Part shown: positions 38,154 through 47,598 of the stretch, piece by piece | Layout: every line of letters starts with the position of its first letter | Numbering within the stretch: the first letter of the stretch is position 1 | Source: Streptomyces formicae | GTDB taxonomy: Bacteria; Actinomycetota; Actinomycetes; Streptomycetales; Streptomycetaceae | Direction: 5' to 3' | Assembly: GCF_022647665.1 (NCBI RefSeq) | Contig: NZ_CP071872.1 | Span: 3,906,001 to 3,970,000 of the forward strand | DNA length: 64,000 nt | The notes under the pieces: generated by a model | What the model saw: only the letters and a program-made list of their open reading frames with translations | Database searches by the model: none | What the model was told of the DNA's origin: nothing | Translations under genes and position numbers: made by a program

Positions 38154-39185
38154 CTATAGAGCGGCAAGATCCAGATGACCGGGGTACCTTCCGGAATCAA
38201 GGTAGCCTTGCATGATGTTCAGGATTCCCTTGGCGCGATTCGGACCCCACCCCAGAACCGCTTCATTCCTGGAGCTCATCACAAAGTTCAGAATGATCAT
38301 GTCGCGCATGACCAGGAATTCACTCAGGCGCTCCATGGAGGGTGGAAACTCTCGGACCGACCGATATCCGTGGACGTACCGCTCGGCGAACTTCGGATAC
38401 TCCTCCGGGTCGCACGTCCGCAGGAATGACGACAGTACGGTGGCTACGTCGAGCATGTAGTACCCGTAGCCGCAGTCGTCGAAGTCGATCACCGCAACAT
38501 CGTCATTCGGGGTGGCGACCAAGTTGCCGCGATGCAAGTCGGCGTGAATCAATCCCCACTCATGATGAGTCCGTTCAGGCAGTCGCTCACGCACGGTTCT
38601 GCACACGTGAAGCAGCAGGGCTTCCTCGGTAGTGCTGAGCCGATCACACGCTACTGGGTCGGTCAGCGCAGCCCCGCCCTCGAAGATCTCCGCGTACCCC
38701 CAGTCCGGGCGGACGAAATCGACAGCGGGGCGGTATCGCATGGCGTGCCCATGGAGGTTCGCTGTGATGCGTCCCAGCTGCTCAGCGGCGCTCGCGCTCA
38801 GAGAGGCCGGAGACGACCTTCCCGGAATCCATTCGAAGACCACGGACGTCACCGGCTCCGGCCACCTGGGGAGCGTCAGGCTCGTGACCATGCCCGTCGA
38901 TCGGGTGGGTACGGGTTTCGGAGCGATGACGGCTTTGCCGGAAATGAGGGAATCCATCCAGGCGAGCTCTGAGGCCTGCTCCTGCGGGCTTCGTCCCTCG
39001 TGTACGGACATGCGAAGGACGTGGCGCGCCCCGTCCCCCTCGACGAGATAAACCGCGTTGTCCTCGTATTGCAGCAACCTCATCCTGTGCACAGGGATGG
39101 CGTAATGCTCAAGAGTTTCGAAGGCTGCCGACCTCAGCCATTTCAGCCGAGTGGTTCGTGCCGATTCGTTGAACGCTTGACCCAT
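38154..39185 (-). CDS. APH-family small-molecule kinase, 343 aa
   Basis: Protein-kinase-like phosphotransferase: YLVEGDGARHVLRMS with the ATP lysine region, HADLHRGNLV (HxDxxxxN catalytic loop) and AVIDFDDCGYGYYMLD (metal-binding Asp). Members phosphorylate aminoglycosides, homoserine, choline or sugars; the sequence is closest in layout to the Stress-response-kinase/homoserine kinase II side. ATG 39185 follows GAAGGAAC. GC is lower than in flanking genes, suggesting the same foreign origin as the operon to its left. It could be a self-resistance kinase for an aminoglycoside-like product (inference). Confidence 0.78.
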   Translation of the reverse strand: MGQAFNESARTTRLKWLRSAAFETLEHYAIPVHRMRLLQYEDNAVYLVEGDGARHVLRMSVHEGRSPQEQASELAWMDSLISGKAVIAPKPVPTRSTGMVTSLTLPRWPEPVTSVVFEWIPGRSSPASLSASAAEQLGRITANLHGHAMRYRPAVDFVRPDWGYAEIFEGGAALTDPVACDRLSTTEEALLLHVCRTVRERLPERTHHEWGLIHADLHRGNLVATPNDDVAVIDFDDCGYGYYMLDVATVLSSFLRTCDPEEYPKFAERYVHGYRSVREFPPSMERLSEFLVMRDMIILNFVMSSRNEAVLGWGPNRAKGILNIMQGYLDSGRYPGHLDLAAL

Positions 39186-39675
39186 CAATGTTCCTTCTTG
39201 CGGCTGTGCAGCGTGATCCAATGCGGATCTGACTCCATGGGGAACGCTGGAGGCTTGGTTGGGCTCGCGGCCTGCCGGCACATGACAGGAGAGGCGTTAC
39301 CTACGTCGGCATTGAGCGCGATGAATAGATGCTCTCACCATTTAACGTGGGGTTTCAAGCGGCCCCGTGTACATGGCTTGATCATTGCTCCTGCCTGGGG
39401 AAGCGGCTCCTTGAATCGATATCGCCGGGGCGTACGTCAAGGCAGGTCAGCTGGTTGCGGTGGAATGCGCTGCACTTGTCGTCAGCTCGACCCAGGCGCC
39501 ACAGATCAGGACACCGGCCTGTGTCGCCAACAGTCCTTACCGTGTCCATGTTCGATTCAGGTGGAACTCGTATCATTCACGACGAGCGGCATCGACCTGC
39601 TGGCCGCCGGCGGATAGTCGGGCGCCGCAGGGCCGTCGCCGCCGGTGGGCAGTCGAGCCGCCGGCGGTCGGACCG
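39186..39675. other. Intergenic, no supported gene
   Basis: A 490-base gap of below-average GC. A minus-strand frame at 39382-39576 (ending SRFPRQEQ) has no recognisable homology or ribosome site. It may hold the promoter of the kinase gene; the drop and recovery of GC across the gap suggests the right edge of the acquired amino-sugar region. Confidence 0.35.
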
Positions 39676-41193
39676 TCAGCTCAGCGCACAGGAGTTGACC
39701 ACGTCACCCGCCGCGGGCCTGCGCAGCGTCCGGTCCGCAGGCGGTGCGGTGCCGTCCTCCACCCAGGCGGTCAGCGCCGCGAACGCCGAGCGGTAGCAGG
39801 GCAGGATCGGCCGCAGCCTGTCCGGATGGGTGTCGTACAGGCCGTCGGTGTGCGTGCCCGCCTCGACCGTGTAGTACCGGTGCAGCGCCGAGCGCCCACG
39901 GCTGCCGATCATCCGCGCGTACACATCGGAGTCCTGACGGATCGGCAGCAGCGTGTCCAGGTCGCCGTGCAGAGTGATCAGCGGCTTTCCGATCCGGCCC
40001 GTCAGCGCCACCTTCGCCAGCGTCCGCCGCACGGACGCGGGACGCGCGGCGAGCTCGTACGCCGCGTCCGATGGGCACACCGCGAAGATCTCCTCCGGTG
40101 TCCCTCCCGCCGACGCGCCCGGGCAGCCCGGGTCGTAGGAGGGGTCGAACTCCGCGCGGAAGATCTTCTGGGTGAGCCCCCAGTAGACCTTCTCGTGGTA
40201 CGGCCACAGGAACTCCGAGCCGGGTGCGAAACCGGCTGCGAGCAGTTCCTCGCCCCCGGCCCGGCCCAGGGTCCGCGCCACGGTGACGGGCAGACTCGTC
40301 AGCGGGCTCGGGCCGTTCGCGGTCCACAGGACGCCCTCCCAGTCGACGCCCCCGTCGTACAGCTCCGGGCGGTTCTCCAGCTGCCAGCGCGTCAGATAGC
40401 CGCCGTTGGAGATGCCGGTCATGTACGTTCCGGCGGGCCCGTGGCCGTACCGCTGCCGTACGGCGCGCTTGGCGGCCAGCGTCAGCTCGGTGACCCGCCG
40501 GTTCCATTCGGCGACCGCGTCGCCCGGGCGCCGGCCGTCCGTGAAGAAGTCCGAGCCGGTGTTGCCCTTGTCGGTCGCGGCGTACGCGTAACCCTGCGCC
40601 AGGACGTGGTCGGAGATGAGCGCGTCGGTGGCGTACTGCCGCCGGGTGCCGGGGGCGCCCGTGACGACCAGCCCGCCGTTCCACCGGTCGGGGAGGCGGA
40701 TCACGAACTGGGCGTCGTGCCCCCAGCCGTGCGTGGCGTTCAGACGCGAACTGTCCGGGAAGTAGCCGTCGATCTGGATGCCCGGCACCCCGGAGGGATT
40801 CCGGGTGCCCGTGGCCGCCAGTCCGGCCTGGTCTGCCATGTCGGTGTACGGGGTCCCGGCGAGCCCCGCCGTCGTCAGGTCCTGCAGACAGGCCGACTGC
40901 TGATGGGCCGCGCCGGGCACGTCGAGCCGGTGCTGGCGGGCGCAGTGGCCGGGCGCCGCCTCAGCCTGCGCCCCCGCCGGGCCGGCCTCCGCGAGGGACG
41001 TCGTGGTGAGCGCCAGGAACAGCGCTGCGAGGGCCGGAGCCCTCCAGGACGGACGGGACAGGGACAAGGAAGGGGACCGGGACGAGGATCGGGACAGGGA
41101 CTGGGACTGGGACTGGGACAGGGATAGGGATAGGGATAGGGATAGGGATAGGGACGAGGGTCGCGACGGCGACAAGGACCGGGACAGGCGCAT
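39676..41193 (-). CDS. Secreted tannase/feruloyl-esterase-like alpha/beta hydrolase
   Basis: The mature part has the nucleophile elbow GISNGGYL (Ser in G-x-S-x-G), GVDWEGVLW, and a late HGDLDTLLP and EAGTHTDGLY that supply acid and His. These place it with tannase/PHB-depolymerase-like exported esterases. The signal peptide is odd: from ATG 41193 the n-region is about 50 residues of alternating Ser-Leu, Ser-Gln and Ser-Arg encoded by a hexanucleotide array, before a hydrophobic core (PALAALFLALTTTSLAEA) and an AQA-type cleavage site. The array changes length in whole codons, so n-region length could vary between strains. The substrate is unknown. Confidence 0.82.
   Translation of the reverse strand: MRLSRSLSPSRPSSLSLSLSLSLSLSQSQSQSLSRSSSRSPSLSLSRPSWRAPALAALFLALTTTSLAEAGPAGAQAEAAPGHCARQHRLDVPGAAHQQSACLQDLTTAGLAGTPYTDMADQAGLAATGTRNPSGVPGIQIDGYFPDSSRLNATHGWGHDAQFVIRLPDRWNGGLVVTGAPGTRRQYATDALISDHVLAQGYAYAATDKGNTGSDFFTDGRRPGDAVAEWNRRVTELTLAAKRAVRQRYGHGPAGTYMTGISNGGYLTRWQLENRPELYDGGVDWEGVLWTANGPSPLTSLPVTVARTLGRAGGEELLAAGFAPGSEFLWPYHEKVYWGLTQKIFRAEFDPSYDPGCPGASAGGTPEEIFAVCPSDAAYELAARPASVRRTLAKVALTGRIGKPLITLHGDLDTLLPIRQDSDVYARMIGSRGRSALHRYYTVEAGTHTDGLYDTHPDRLRPILPCYRSAFAALTAWVEDGTAPPADRTLRRPAAGDVVNSCALS
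41091..41156 (+). repeat. Hexanucleotide array, 11 units, in the esterase signal-peptide region
   Basis: Units read GGGACA, three GGGACT, GGGACA, five GGGATA and GGGACG on the plus strand. On the coding strand they specify Ser-Leu, Ser-Gln or Ser-Arg dipeptides. The five identical units at 41121-41150 are the freshest part. Confidence 0.85.
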
Positions 41194-41339
41194 GGCGGCG
41201 GCCTCCAAGCGAACGGCGAACAGGTGGGTGCGCCGCCCAGGGTGCTGTCACCTCTCCAGCACGACCATGGGCCCGCACCACACCTCGCAATCGGCGATCG
41301 TGTGGGGCTCGCAATCGGAGAGGATCGTGGGGGAGTCGC

Positions 41340-42209
41340 TCAGGAGGGTCGCACGGCCATCATGTCCAGGGCCTTGAGCAGACCGGGGAGTTCGGGCCCG
41401 CGCCCCACCGGCAGCACCTCGCCCGGCTCCTCGTCGAGCAGGACGAAGGCGATGTCGTCGGTCCTGGCCACCATGGACCAGCCCGGCCCGTCCGCGCGCA
41501 GCATCCGCGCCCCGTCCGGAGCGAAGCTGGAGCGCACCCGGCCCGTCGGCGGTGCCTCGTCGACATAGCCGTGGAGTTCCTTGAGGACCCGCGCCACACC
41601 CTCGTGCGACACGGTCCGCTCCTCGTCGGACGCGTCTGCTCCCGCCTCGGCGTCCGGGGTGTCCGCCCCGTCCGCGGCGCCCGCCCCGGGCGTGTCCGCT
41701 CCGTCCTCGGCGTCCCCCTCCGGCGTGTCGCCCACCTGTTCGCGCCAGCTCGCCCACTGAAGGGCGATCTCGTCCGCGCCCATCCGGCGCTGCGCGGCCC
41801 CCCAGATGTCCGTGTCGGGCGGGGTGAGGCGCGGCCCTTCCCCGTCGTCCTCCGGATCGTGCGGTTCCGGCAAGCCCGGGGCGACGGTCGCGACCGCCAG
41901 CGGCCAGCCGGGCAGGGCCGCGACGACGGTGCGGTCGCTGGGCGACAGGTCGTACTCCATGCCGCAGTCCCAGGACGCGATCGCGACCGCCACCAGGGAG
42001 ACGTCGTCGACGACGACCGTCCACCGGGCGCCGGCGCTGTCCTGGCCGAGCACCAGCCCGTACCCGTCGCCGTACGGCTCGAGCCCCAGCGCCTCGCACG
42101 CCGCCGGGAAGTCGTCGCCGAGCACGCTCGGGAACTGCGCGGGCGTCAGCAGCAAGGCGGTCAGCACAAAGAGCGTGTCGTCGTCGGTGACACCGTCCGT
42201 CCCGGCCAC
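41340..42209 (-). CDS. Hypothetical acidic Streptomyces protein, 289 aa
   Basis: I do not know its function. GGGAGG precedes the GTG at 42209. The first 140 residues look globular (ALLLTPAQFPSVLGDDFPAAC, WTVVVDDVSLVAVAIASWD). A middle stretch of Asp, Gly, Ala and Glu-rich repeats follows (about 165-200, ADTPGAG/ADGADTPDAE), then a last globular part (HEGVARVLKELHGYVDE, MVARTDDIAFVLLDEE). It has no signal peptide or membrane segment. Coding quality and composition are those of a real cytosolic gene. Confidence 0.65.
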   Translation of the reverse strand: MAGTDGVTDDDTLFVLTALLLTPAQFPSVLGDDFPAACEALGLEPYGDGYGLVLGQDSAGARWTVVVDDVSLVAVAIASWDCGMEYDLSPSDRTVVAALPGWPLAVATVAPGLPEPHDPEDDGEGPRLTPPDTDIWGAAQRRMGADEIALQWASWREQVGDTPEGDAEDGADTPGAGAADGADTPDAEAGADASDEERTVSHEGVARVLKELHGYVDEAPPTGRVRSSFAPDGARMLRADGPGWSMVARTDDIAFVLLDEEPGEVLPVGRGPELPGLLKALDMMAVRPS

Positions 42210-42322
42210 AGCACCCTCCCATCGGATCGTTCGTCGGCGCACCCTAACCAGTGGGTAACCGCCTCGTCGAGGGCCTGCGGCAGGGAAATGCCCGCGGGCC
42301 CCCGACCCCGTAGCGAGCCGGC

Positions 42323-42637
42323 TCAGGCGACGGGCAGCCCGAGGAGGCTGCGTGCCACGGACTGCGGTGATTCGTCCCGTTCGCGCGCCAGGGCGATGAC
42401 CGCCCGGCAGGCCAGTTCGTTCACCCCGAACGACAGTGCCTCGGGCGACACCCAGCTCGACGCCTCGTCGATGCCCTGCTGATCGTCCTCGGCGCACGCC
42501 GACACATACGTGGCCGCGGCCTCGAAGATGTTGTGCTGCCGTCCCCGCACGGCCGCGGCCGGAGCGACGCTCCGCTCACCGCCCCGGTCCGACGTGAAGA
42601 GTCTGCGTATGCTCCCGATCACCCTGTCGAACACCAT
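42323..42637 (-). CDS. Hypothetical protein, 104 aa
   Basis: Starts MVFDRVIGSIRRLFTSDRGG. Helical segments HNIFEAAATYVSACAEDDQQG and FGVNELACRAVIALARE follow, and it ends RSLLGLPVA. It looks like a small helical regulatory or adaptor protein common in Streptomyces, with no recognised domain. It shares direction with the neighbouring hypothetical gene but is separated by 113 bases. Confidence 0.6.
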   Translation of the reverse strand: MVFDRVIGSIRRLFTSDRGGERSVAPAAAVRGRQHNIFEAAATYVSACAEDDQQGIDEASSWVSPEALSFGVNELACRAVIALARERDESPQSVARSLLGLPVA

Positions 42638-42797
42638 GGCCCCATTCTCCGACCCGTTCACCTGTTCGGCGTAGCCGCCGGTGCGACAAGTCTTCCCCCG
42701 GTGCGGCCTGCAACGAACGTCGGTTCCGGCCCGGCTCCCAGCGGGGCGGCTTGCAACGGCCCGGCTCGCGGCGGGGCCGCTGCCTGCGGGCGGTGTC

Positions 42798-43397
42798 TCA
42801 GTCCTGACGTACCGCAAGGGCCAGGAAGCGCGCGTCCTCGTCGGCGTACGACACGAGCCGCCAGCCCGTGCCGCTCAGCAGTGGCCCGAGACGGGGCTCG
42901 GCGCGCAGGTCGTCGTCGGTGATCTGGCGGCCCTGACGGGCGGCCAGCGCGGCCCGCCCGATCGGATGGAACAGCGCCAGGCGTCCGCCGGGGCGCACCA
43001 CCCGGGCCAACTCGCGCAAATTCTCGGCAGGTTGCGGCAGATGCGCGATCAGACCGGCCGCGAACACGGCGTCCAGCGCACCCGACCGCAGCGGCAGCCG
43101 GGCCACGTCGGCGAGCAGCAGCGCACCCGCGCGGTCCCGCCCGGCTCGGGCGGCCGCGGTCAGCATCTCCAGGGTCAGATCCGCTCCGACGACCGTGCCG
43201 GCCGGACCCACGGCCTCGCGCAGCGCCGGCAGTGCGCGCCCCGTGCCGCAGCCCGCGTCCAGCGCGGCGTCGCCCGGGCGCAGGCCGAGCGCGGCGACCC
43301 CGGCGGCGTAGGCGGGTCCGTCGTCCGGGAAGCGCGCGTCCCAGTCGGCCGCGCGGGCGCCGAAGAACTCCTGGACGTGTGTGTGGTCGTCGGTCAT
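42798..43397 (-). CDS. SAM-dependent class I methyltransferase, 199 aa
   Basis: Rossmann-fold methyltransferase: EFFGARAADWDARFPDDGPAY, then motif I ALDAGCGTGRALPAL, motif II VVGADLTLEMLTAA, LLLADVARLPLRSGALD and motif post-I VFAAGLIAHLPQPAENLREL, and the C-terminal GGRLALFHPIG. UbiE/Methyltransf_11-like; the substrate cannot be predicted. ATG 43397 is the first Met of the conserved region. Confidence 0.85.
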   Translation of the reverse strand: MTDDHTHVQEFFGARAADWDARFPDDGPAYAAGVAALGLRPGDAALDAGCGTGRALPALREAVGPAGTVVGADLTLEMLTAAARAGRDRAGALLLADVARLPLRSGALDAVFAAGLIAHLPQPAENLRELARVVRPGGRLALFHPIGRAALAARQGRQITDDDLRAEPRLGPLLSGTGWRLVSYADEDARFLALAVRQD

Positions 43398-43593
43398 GCG
43401 CCCATGATCCCGCAGGCTCCGGGCCCTTCGACGGCGGTCGCCGGCAGCCGCGTCGTTCGATGTCTCACTCAGACGTTCGGTGCACATGTTCGAACTCGGC
43501 ACGATCGTTCTGAAACATCTCTCTGTCATATTCCATCAGCTTTCGAACTGCGCCCCTGTCGCGCGCCCCCCACAGGACTAGCGTCCCTGAGCC

Positions 43594-44394
43594 ATGGGAC
43601 ACCTGGACCACGCCACCTTCGGCTGGCTGACCCCCGCGCTGTCGTACGTGATGGCCTGCATCGGCGCCGCCCTCGGCCTGCGCTGCACCGTACGGGCGCT
43701 CGAAGCGAGCGGCAGCTCACGCCGCAACTGGCTCATCACCGCGGCTTCCGCCATCGGCACCGGCATCTGGACGATGCACTTCGTCGCCATGCTCGGCTTC
43801 GGCGTCACCGGCACCGACATCCGCTACAACGTGCCGCTGACCATCCTCAGCCTGATCGTCGCCATGGTCGTCGTCGGCGCCGGGGTCTTCGCCGTCGGCT
43901 ACAGCCGCGACCGCGTCAGAGCCCTGCTGCTCGGCGGGCTCACCACCGGACTCGGCGTCGCGAGCATGCACTACCTCGGCATGGCGGCGCTCCGCCTGCA
44001 CGGCGAAGTGCGCTACGACCCGCTGCTCGTCGCGCTCTCCGTCGCCATCGCCGTGGTCGCCGCGACCGCCGCCCTCTGGGCGGCGCTCAACATCAAGTCA
44101 CCCGTCGCGGTCGGCGTCGCCTCCCTCGTCATGGGCGCGGCGGTCAGCAGCATGCACTACACCGGCATGTTCGCGGTCGGCGTGCATGTCGAGCCGTCGG
44201 GCGGGGCACTGCCCGGGGCCACGGCGATGCAGTTCATCTTCCCCCTCGCCGTCGGCCTCGGGTCGTACCTCTTCCTCACCTCCGCCTTCGTCGCCCTCTC
44301 CCCGACGGCGCGGGAGCGGGCCGCCTACGCATCGGCCGAGCGGACCACCGAACCGGGCGGGCGGACCACCGAGCCGGCCGCCGTCCCCCGGTAG
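43594..44394 (+). CDS. MHYT-domain integral membrane sensor, 266 aa
   Basis: Seven predicted membrane segments with three copies of the motif: WTMHFVAM, SMHYLGM and SMHYTGM. MHYT proteins are thought to bind copper and sense oxygen, CO or NO. This one is only the membrane part, with a short Pro/Glu/Thr tail and no GGDEF or kinase domain. It lies 86 bases upstream of a conservon histidine kinase with a nitrate/nitrite-sensor domain, so the two may be co-transcribed and sense related gaseous or N-oxide signals (inference). Confidence 0.88.
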   Translation: MGHLDHATFGWLTPALSYVMACIGAALGLRCTVRALEASGSSRRNWLITAASAIGTGIWTMHFVAMLGFGVTGTDIRYNVPLTILSLIVAMVVVGAGVFAVGYSRDRVRALLLGGLTTGLGVASMHYLGMAALRLHGEVRYDPLLVALSVAIAVVAATAALWAALNIKSPVAVGVASLVMGAAVSSMHYTGMFAVGVHVEPSGGALPGATAMQFIFPLAVGLGSYLFLTSAFVALSPTARERAAYASAERTTEPGGRTTEPAAVPR

Positions 44395-44479
44395 CCCGCC
44401 CGTCCGCCACCCGCCGCGGCACCATCCGCCGCGACACCGTCCTTCGCACCCACCACCCCGTATCCGGAACGAGGAGGCC

Positions 44480-47146
44480 ATGCGCACACCACGCACCACC
44501 CCCGGCGCCGACACGCCAGACCCGCACGGCCCCACTCCGGCCTCCCCCACCGCTGAATCCGCAGCGCAGCCGGTGCGCGGGCGCCGTGCCCACGCGGGAC
44601 CTCCCGCGGACGAACAGCCCGAACCGGGAGCCGACCGCGATCCGGCCACGGTGCGTTCCCAGGCCCGCGGCGCGCGCGAGGGCTGGCGGCTGCGCCCGCG
44701 GACCGTACGAGCCAAGATCGTCTCACTGCTGATGGTCCCCGTCGTGTCCCTCCTCGCCCTGTGGGGCTTCGCCACCGTCACCACCGCCCAGGACGTCGCC
44801 CGGCTGCGCCAGCTCCAGGACGTCGAGAACCGCGTCCGTGAACCCGTCGCCGAGACCGTCACTGCGCTCCAGACCGAACGCCGCGCCGCACTCCGCCAGC
44901 TCACCGCCCCCGCCGCCGAACGCGCCGCCGACCTCCAGCAGCAGGCCAAGCTCACCGACGCCGCCCTCGCCAGGCTCTCCCTCGACGACACCCACACCGT
45001 CGCCGACGCGGGCGGCCTCCCCGCGGGCGTCACCGAACGCCTCGGCCGCTTCGTCGACTCGGCCGCCGGGATCCCCGCCCTGCGCACCTCCGTCCTCGAC
45101 CGCAAGGCCGACTGGGACCGTACGTACGAGACGTACACGGCCGCCATCACCGCGGCGTTCGCCGTCCACGGCGCCCTCACCGGCATCCAGGACACCACCC
45201 CCGGCTCCGACGCCCGCGTCCTCCTCGAGTTCGGCCGCGCCGCGGAAATGCTCGCCCGTGAGGACGCGCTGCTCAGCACGGCCCACACGACCGGGTCCTT
45301 CGGGGCGGAGCGCCTGCGGCTGTTCACCGGCGCCGTCGAGACCCGCCGCGCCCTCACCGAATCCGCCGTCGCCGATCTGCGCGCGCCCGAACGCGCCGCC
45401 TGGCGCGAACTCACCGCCCAGAGCGCCTACCGGGCGCTGGAGGCGGCAGAGAGCAAGACCCTCGCCGCCCCGGCCGGCCGCCGCGCCGCCACCGCCGTGC
45501 CCGCCGGCACCTGGGAGGCGGCCCACGGCACCGTCCGCACCGCCGCCCGCGACATCGAGACGAACGCCCGGCGCAGCGCCGCCGACCGCGCCGACCCCTT
45601 CGGCCAGGGCCTCCTCACCGCCTCGGGCGCCGCCGTCCTCCTCGGCCTCGCCGCCGTCGCCGCCTCGCTCGTCATCTCCGTACGCATCGGCCGCGCCCTC
45701 GTCGTCGAACTCGTCAGCCTCCGCAACACCGCCCTGGAGATCGCCCGCCGCAAACTGCCCCACGCCATGCGCCGGCTCCGCACCGGCGACGAGATCGACG
45801 TCCAGGCCGAGGCGCCGCCGGGACCGCCGCCGCAGGACGAGATCGCCGAGGTCGGCGAGGCGCTCTCGACCGTCCACCGGGCCGCTCTCAGCGCCGCCGT
45901 CGAGCGCGCCGAACTCGCCAGCGGCATCTCCGGAGTCTTCGTCAACCTCGCCCGCCGCAGCCAGGTCCTCGTCCACCGGCAGCTCAACCTGCTCGACAGC
46001 ATGGAACGCCGCGCCGAGGACCCCAACGAACTCGGCGACCTCTTCCGCCTCGACCACCTCACCACCCGCATGCGCCGCCACGCCGAGAGCCTGATCATCC
46101 TCTCCGGCTCCGCGCCCGGCCGGGCCTGGCGCATGCCCGTACCGCTCACCAACGTCGTTCGCGCCGCCGTGTCCGAGGTCGAGGACTACGCACGCGTCGA
46201 GATGCGTCAGCTGCCCGAGAGCGCCGTCGTCGGTTCCGCCGTCGCCGACCTCACCCATCTCCTCGCCGAACTCGTCGAGAACGCCGCCCAGTTCTCCCCG
46301 CCCCACACCAAGGTCCGCGTCATCGGCGAGCCCGTCGGCAACGGCTACGCCCTGGAGATCGAGGACCGCGGCCTGGGCATGGGCAAGGAGGCCCTCGCCG
46401 AGGCCAACCGCCGCATCGAACAGTCCGAGGCCCTCGACCTCTTCGACAGCGACCGGCTCGGACTCTTCGTCGTCAGCCGCCTCGCGGCCCGGCACGAGAT
46501 CAAGGTGCGGCTGCGGACCTCGCCGTACGGAGGGACCACGGCGGTCGTCCTCATCCCCACGCCGCTCCTGCAGAGCGCCCTGCCGCCGGGAGGCGCCTCC
46601 CCGGCCGGCCGCGTCAAGGAGACGGCCCCGCCCGTGGCCCACACGCTCGCGCAGCACGAGGAGTCCGATTCCGGCGTGACAGGCCCGCGCGCCCTGGAAC
46701 GCCGGCTCGATGCCGCACCGCCACCCCCCGGCGTCATCGCCCTGCGGCTGCGCGGCCGTCCTCACGCCGCCGAACGGCCAGGGACCCACGGCGAGCCGGG
46801 CACCGGAGCGCAGCCCCGCCCCCAGCAGCACCAGCCTCCCCATCCGCACAACCAGTCCCAGGGGCAGTCCACCGTCACGTCGCCGTCCCACGCCGAGGAC
46901 GAGGCGGGCGGGCTCCCGCGCCGCGTCCGGCAGGCCAGCCTCGTGCCGCAACTGCGCGAAGCGCCCAGGCCCGAACCGGCGGAAGCGGCCGGCAGCAGCC
47001 CGCGCGACAGCTCGGAACGCACCCCGGAGCAGGCCAGGGACCGCATGGCCGCCTACCGCGCCGGCTGGGCGCGCGGCGGCGGCGCGGCCCCCGGCCGCAA
47101 CGGCCACCACAGCAGCGCCCACAGCAGCGAAGGAGACCAAGCATGA
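44480..47146 (+). CDS. cvnA: Conservon sensor histidine kinase with nitrate/nitrite-sensing domain
   Basis: Order: Pro/Ala-rich cytoplasmic N-terminus (about 75 residues), membrane helix IVSLLMVPVVSLLALWGF, extracellular helical NIT sensor, second helix (ASGAAVLLGLAAVAASLVIS), HAMP-like region, dimerisation region SQVLVHRQLNLLDSMERRAED with LFRLDHLTTRMRRHAE as the H-box-like segment, and a HATPase (ELVENAAQFSPP N-box, EIEDRGLGMG G-box). A long disordered Pro/Gln/His tail follows. CvnA proteins form a membrane complex with CvnB, C and D that resembles eukaryotic GPCR signalling. GAGGAGG precedes the ATG. It overlaps cvnB by 4 bases. Confidence 0.9.
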   Translation: MRTPRTTPGADTPDPHGPTPASPTAESAAQPVRGRRAHAGPPADEQPEPGADRDPATVRSQARGAREGWRLRPRTVRAKIVSLLMVPVVSLLALWGFATVTTAQDVARLRQLQDVENRVREPVAETVTALQTERRAALRQLTAPAAERAADLQQQAKLTDAALARLSLDDTHTVADAGGLPAGVTERLGRFVDSAAGIPALRTSVLDRKADWDRTYETYTAAITAAFAVHGALTGIQDTTPGSDARVLLEFGRAAEMLAREDALLSTAHTTGSFGAERLRLFTGAVETRRALTESAVADLRAPERAAWRELTAQSAYRALEAAESKTLAAPAGRRAATAVPAGTWEAAHGTVRTAARDIETNARRSAADRADPFGQGLLTASGAAVLLGLAAVAASLVISVRIGRALVVELVSLRNTALEIARRKLPHAMRRLRTGDEIDVQAEAPPGPPPQDEIAEVGEALSTVHRAALSAAVERAELASGISGVFVNLARRSQVLVHRQLNLLDSMERRAEDPNELGDLFRLDHLTTRMRRHAESLIILSGSAPGRAWRMPVPLTNVVRAAVSEVEDYARVEMRQLPESAVVGSAVADLTHLLAELVENAAQFSPPHTKVRVIGEPVGNGYALEIEDRGLGMGKEALAEANRRIEQSEALDLFDSDRLGLFVVSRLAARHEIKVRLRTSPYGGTTAVVLIPTPLLQSALPPGGASPAGRVKETAPPVAHTLAQHEESDSGVTGPRALERRLDAAPPPPGVIALRLRGRPHAAERPGTHGEPGTGAQPRPQQHQPPHPHNQSQGQSTVTSPSHAEDEAGGLPRRVRQASLVPQLREAPRPEPAEAAGSSPRDSSERTPEQARDRMAAYRAGWARGGGAAPGRNGHHSSAHSSEGDQA

Positions 47147-47577
47147 TCGACCACGAGAGGATCGCCCCGCACCGCTCCGGAGAACTCGACTGGCTGCTCG
47201 ACGACCTGGTGCTGCGGGTGACCGAGGTCCGGCACGCGGTCGTCCTCTCCAACGACGGCCTCGCCGTCGGCGCCTCCGGCGGGCTGAGCCGCGAGGACGC
47301 CGAGCACCTCGCCGCCGTCGCCTCCGGATTCCACAGCCTCGCCAAGGGCGCGGGGCGCCACTTCCACGCCGGCTCCGTACGCCAGACGATGGTCGAGATG
47401 GACGACGGCTTCCTCTTCGTCGCCGCGGCGGGGGACGGTTCCTGCCTCGCCGTCCTCAGCGCCGTGACCGCGGACATCGGCCTGATCGCGTACGAGATGG
47501 CCCGCCTCGTCAAGCGCGTCGGCGAGCACCTGCACACCCCACCGCGCATGTCCACCACCCCGCCAGCCGCCGGCTGA
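47143..47577 (+). CDS. cvnB: Conservon roadblock/LC7 protein
   Basis: Typical CvnB: LDWLLDDLVLRVTEVRHAVVLS NDGLAVGAS, EDAEHLAAVASGFHSLAKGAG, QTMVEMDDGFLFVAAAGDGS and EMARLVKRVGEH. Roadblock folds dimerise and act as GTPase-activating or scaffolding partners of the small GTPase CvnD. The ATG overlaps the cvnA stop (ATGA), so translation is coupled. A paralogue with nearly the same motifs stands alone at 62333-62746. Confidence 0.92.
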   Translation: MIDHERIAPHRSGELDWLLDDLVLRVTEVRHAVVLSNDGLAVGASGGLSREDAEHLAAVASGFHSLAKGAGRHFHAGSVRQTMVEMDDGFLFVAAAGDGSCLAVLSAVTADIGLIAYEMARLVKRVGEHLHTPPRMSTTPPAAG

Positions 47578-47598
47578 CCGGAGGGAGGCTCCACGACC

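Noticed and set aside
41121..41150. Telomere-like GGGATA repeats
   Set aside because: They are inside an esterase gene, in frame, mixed with GGGACT units, and too few for a telomere; Streptomyces telomeres are palindromic, not hexamer arrays.
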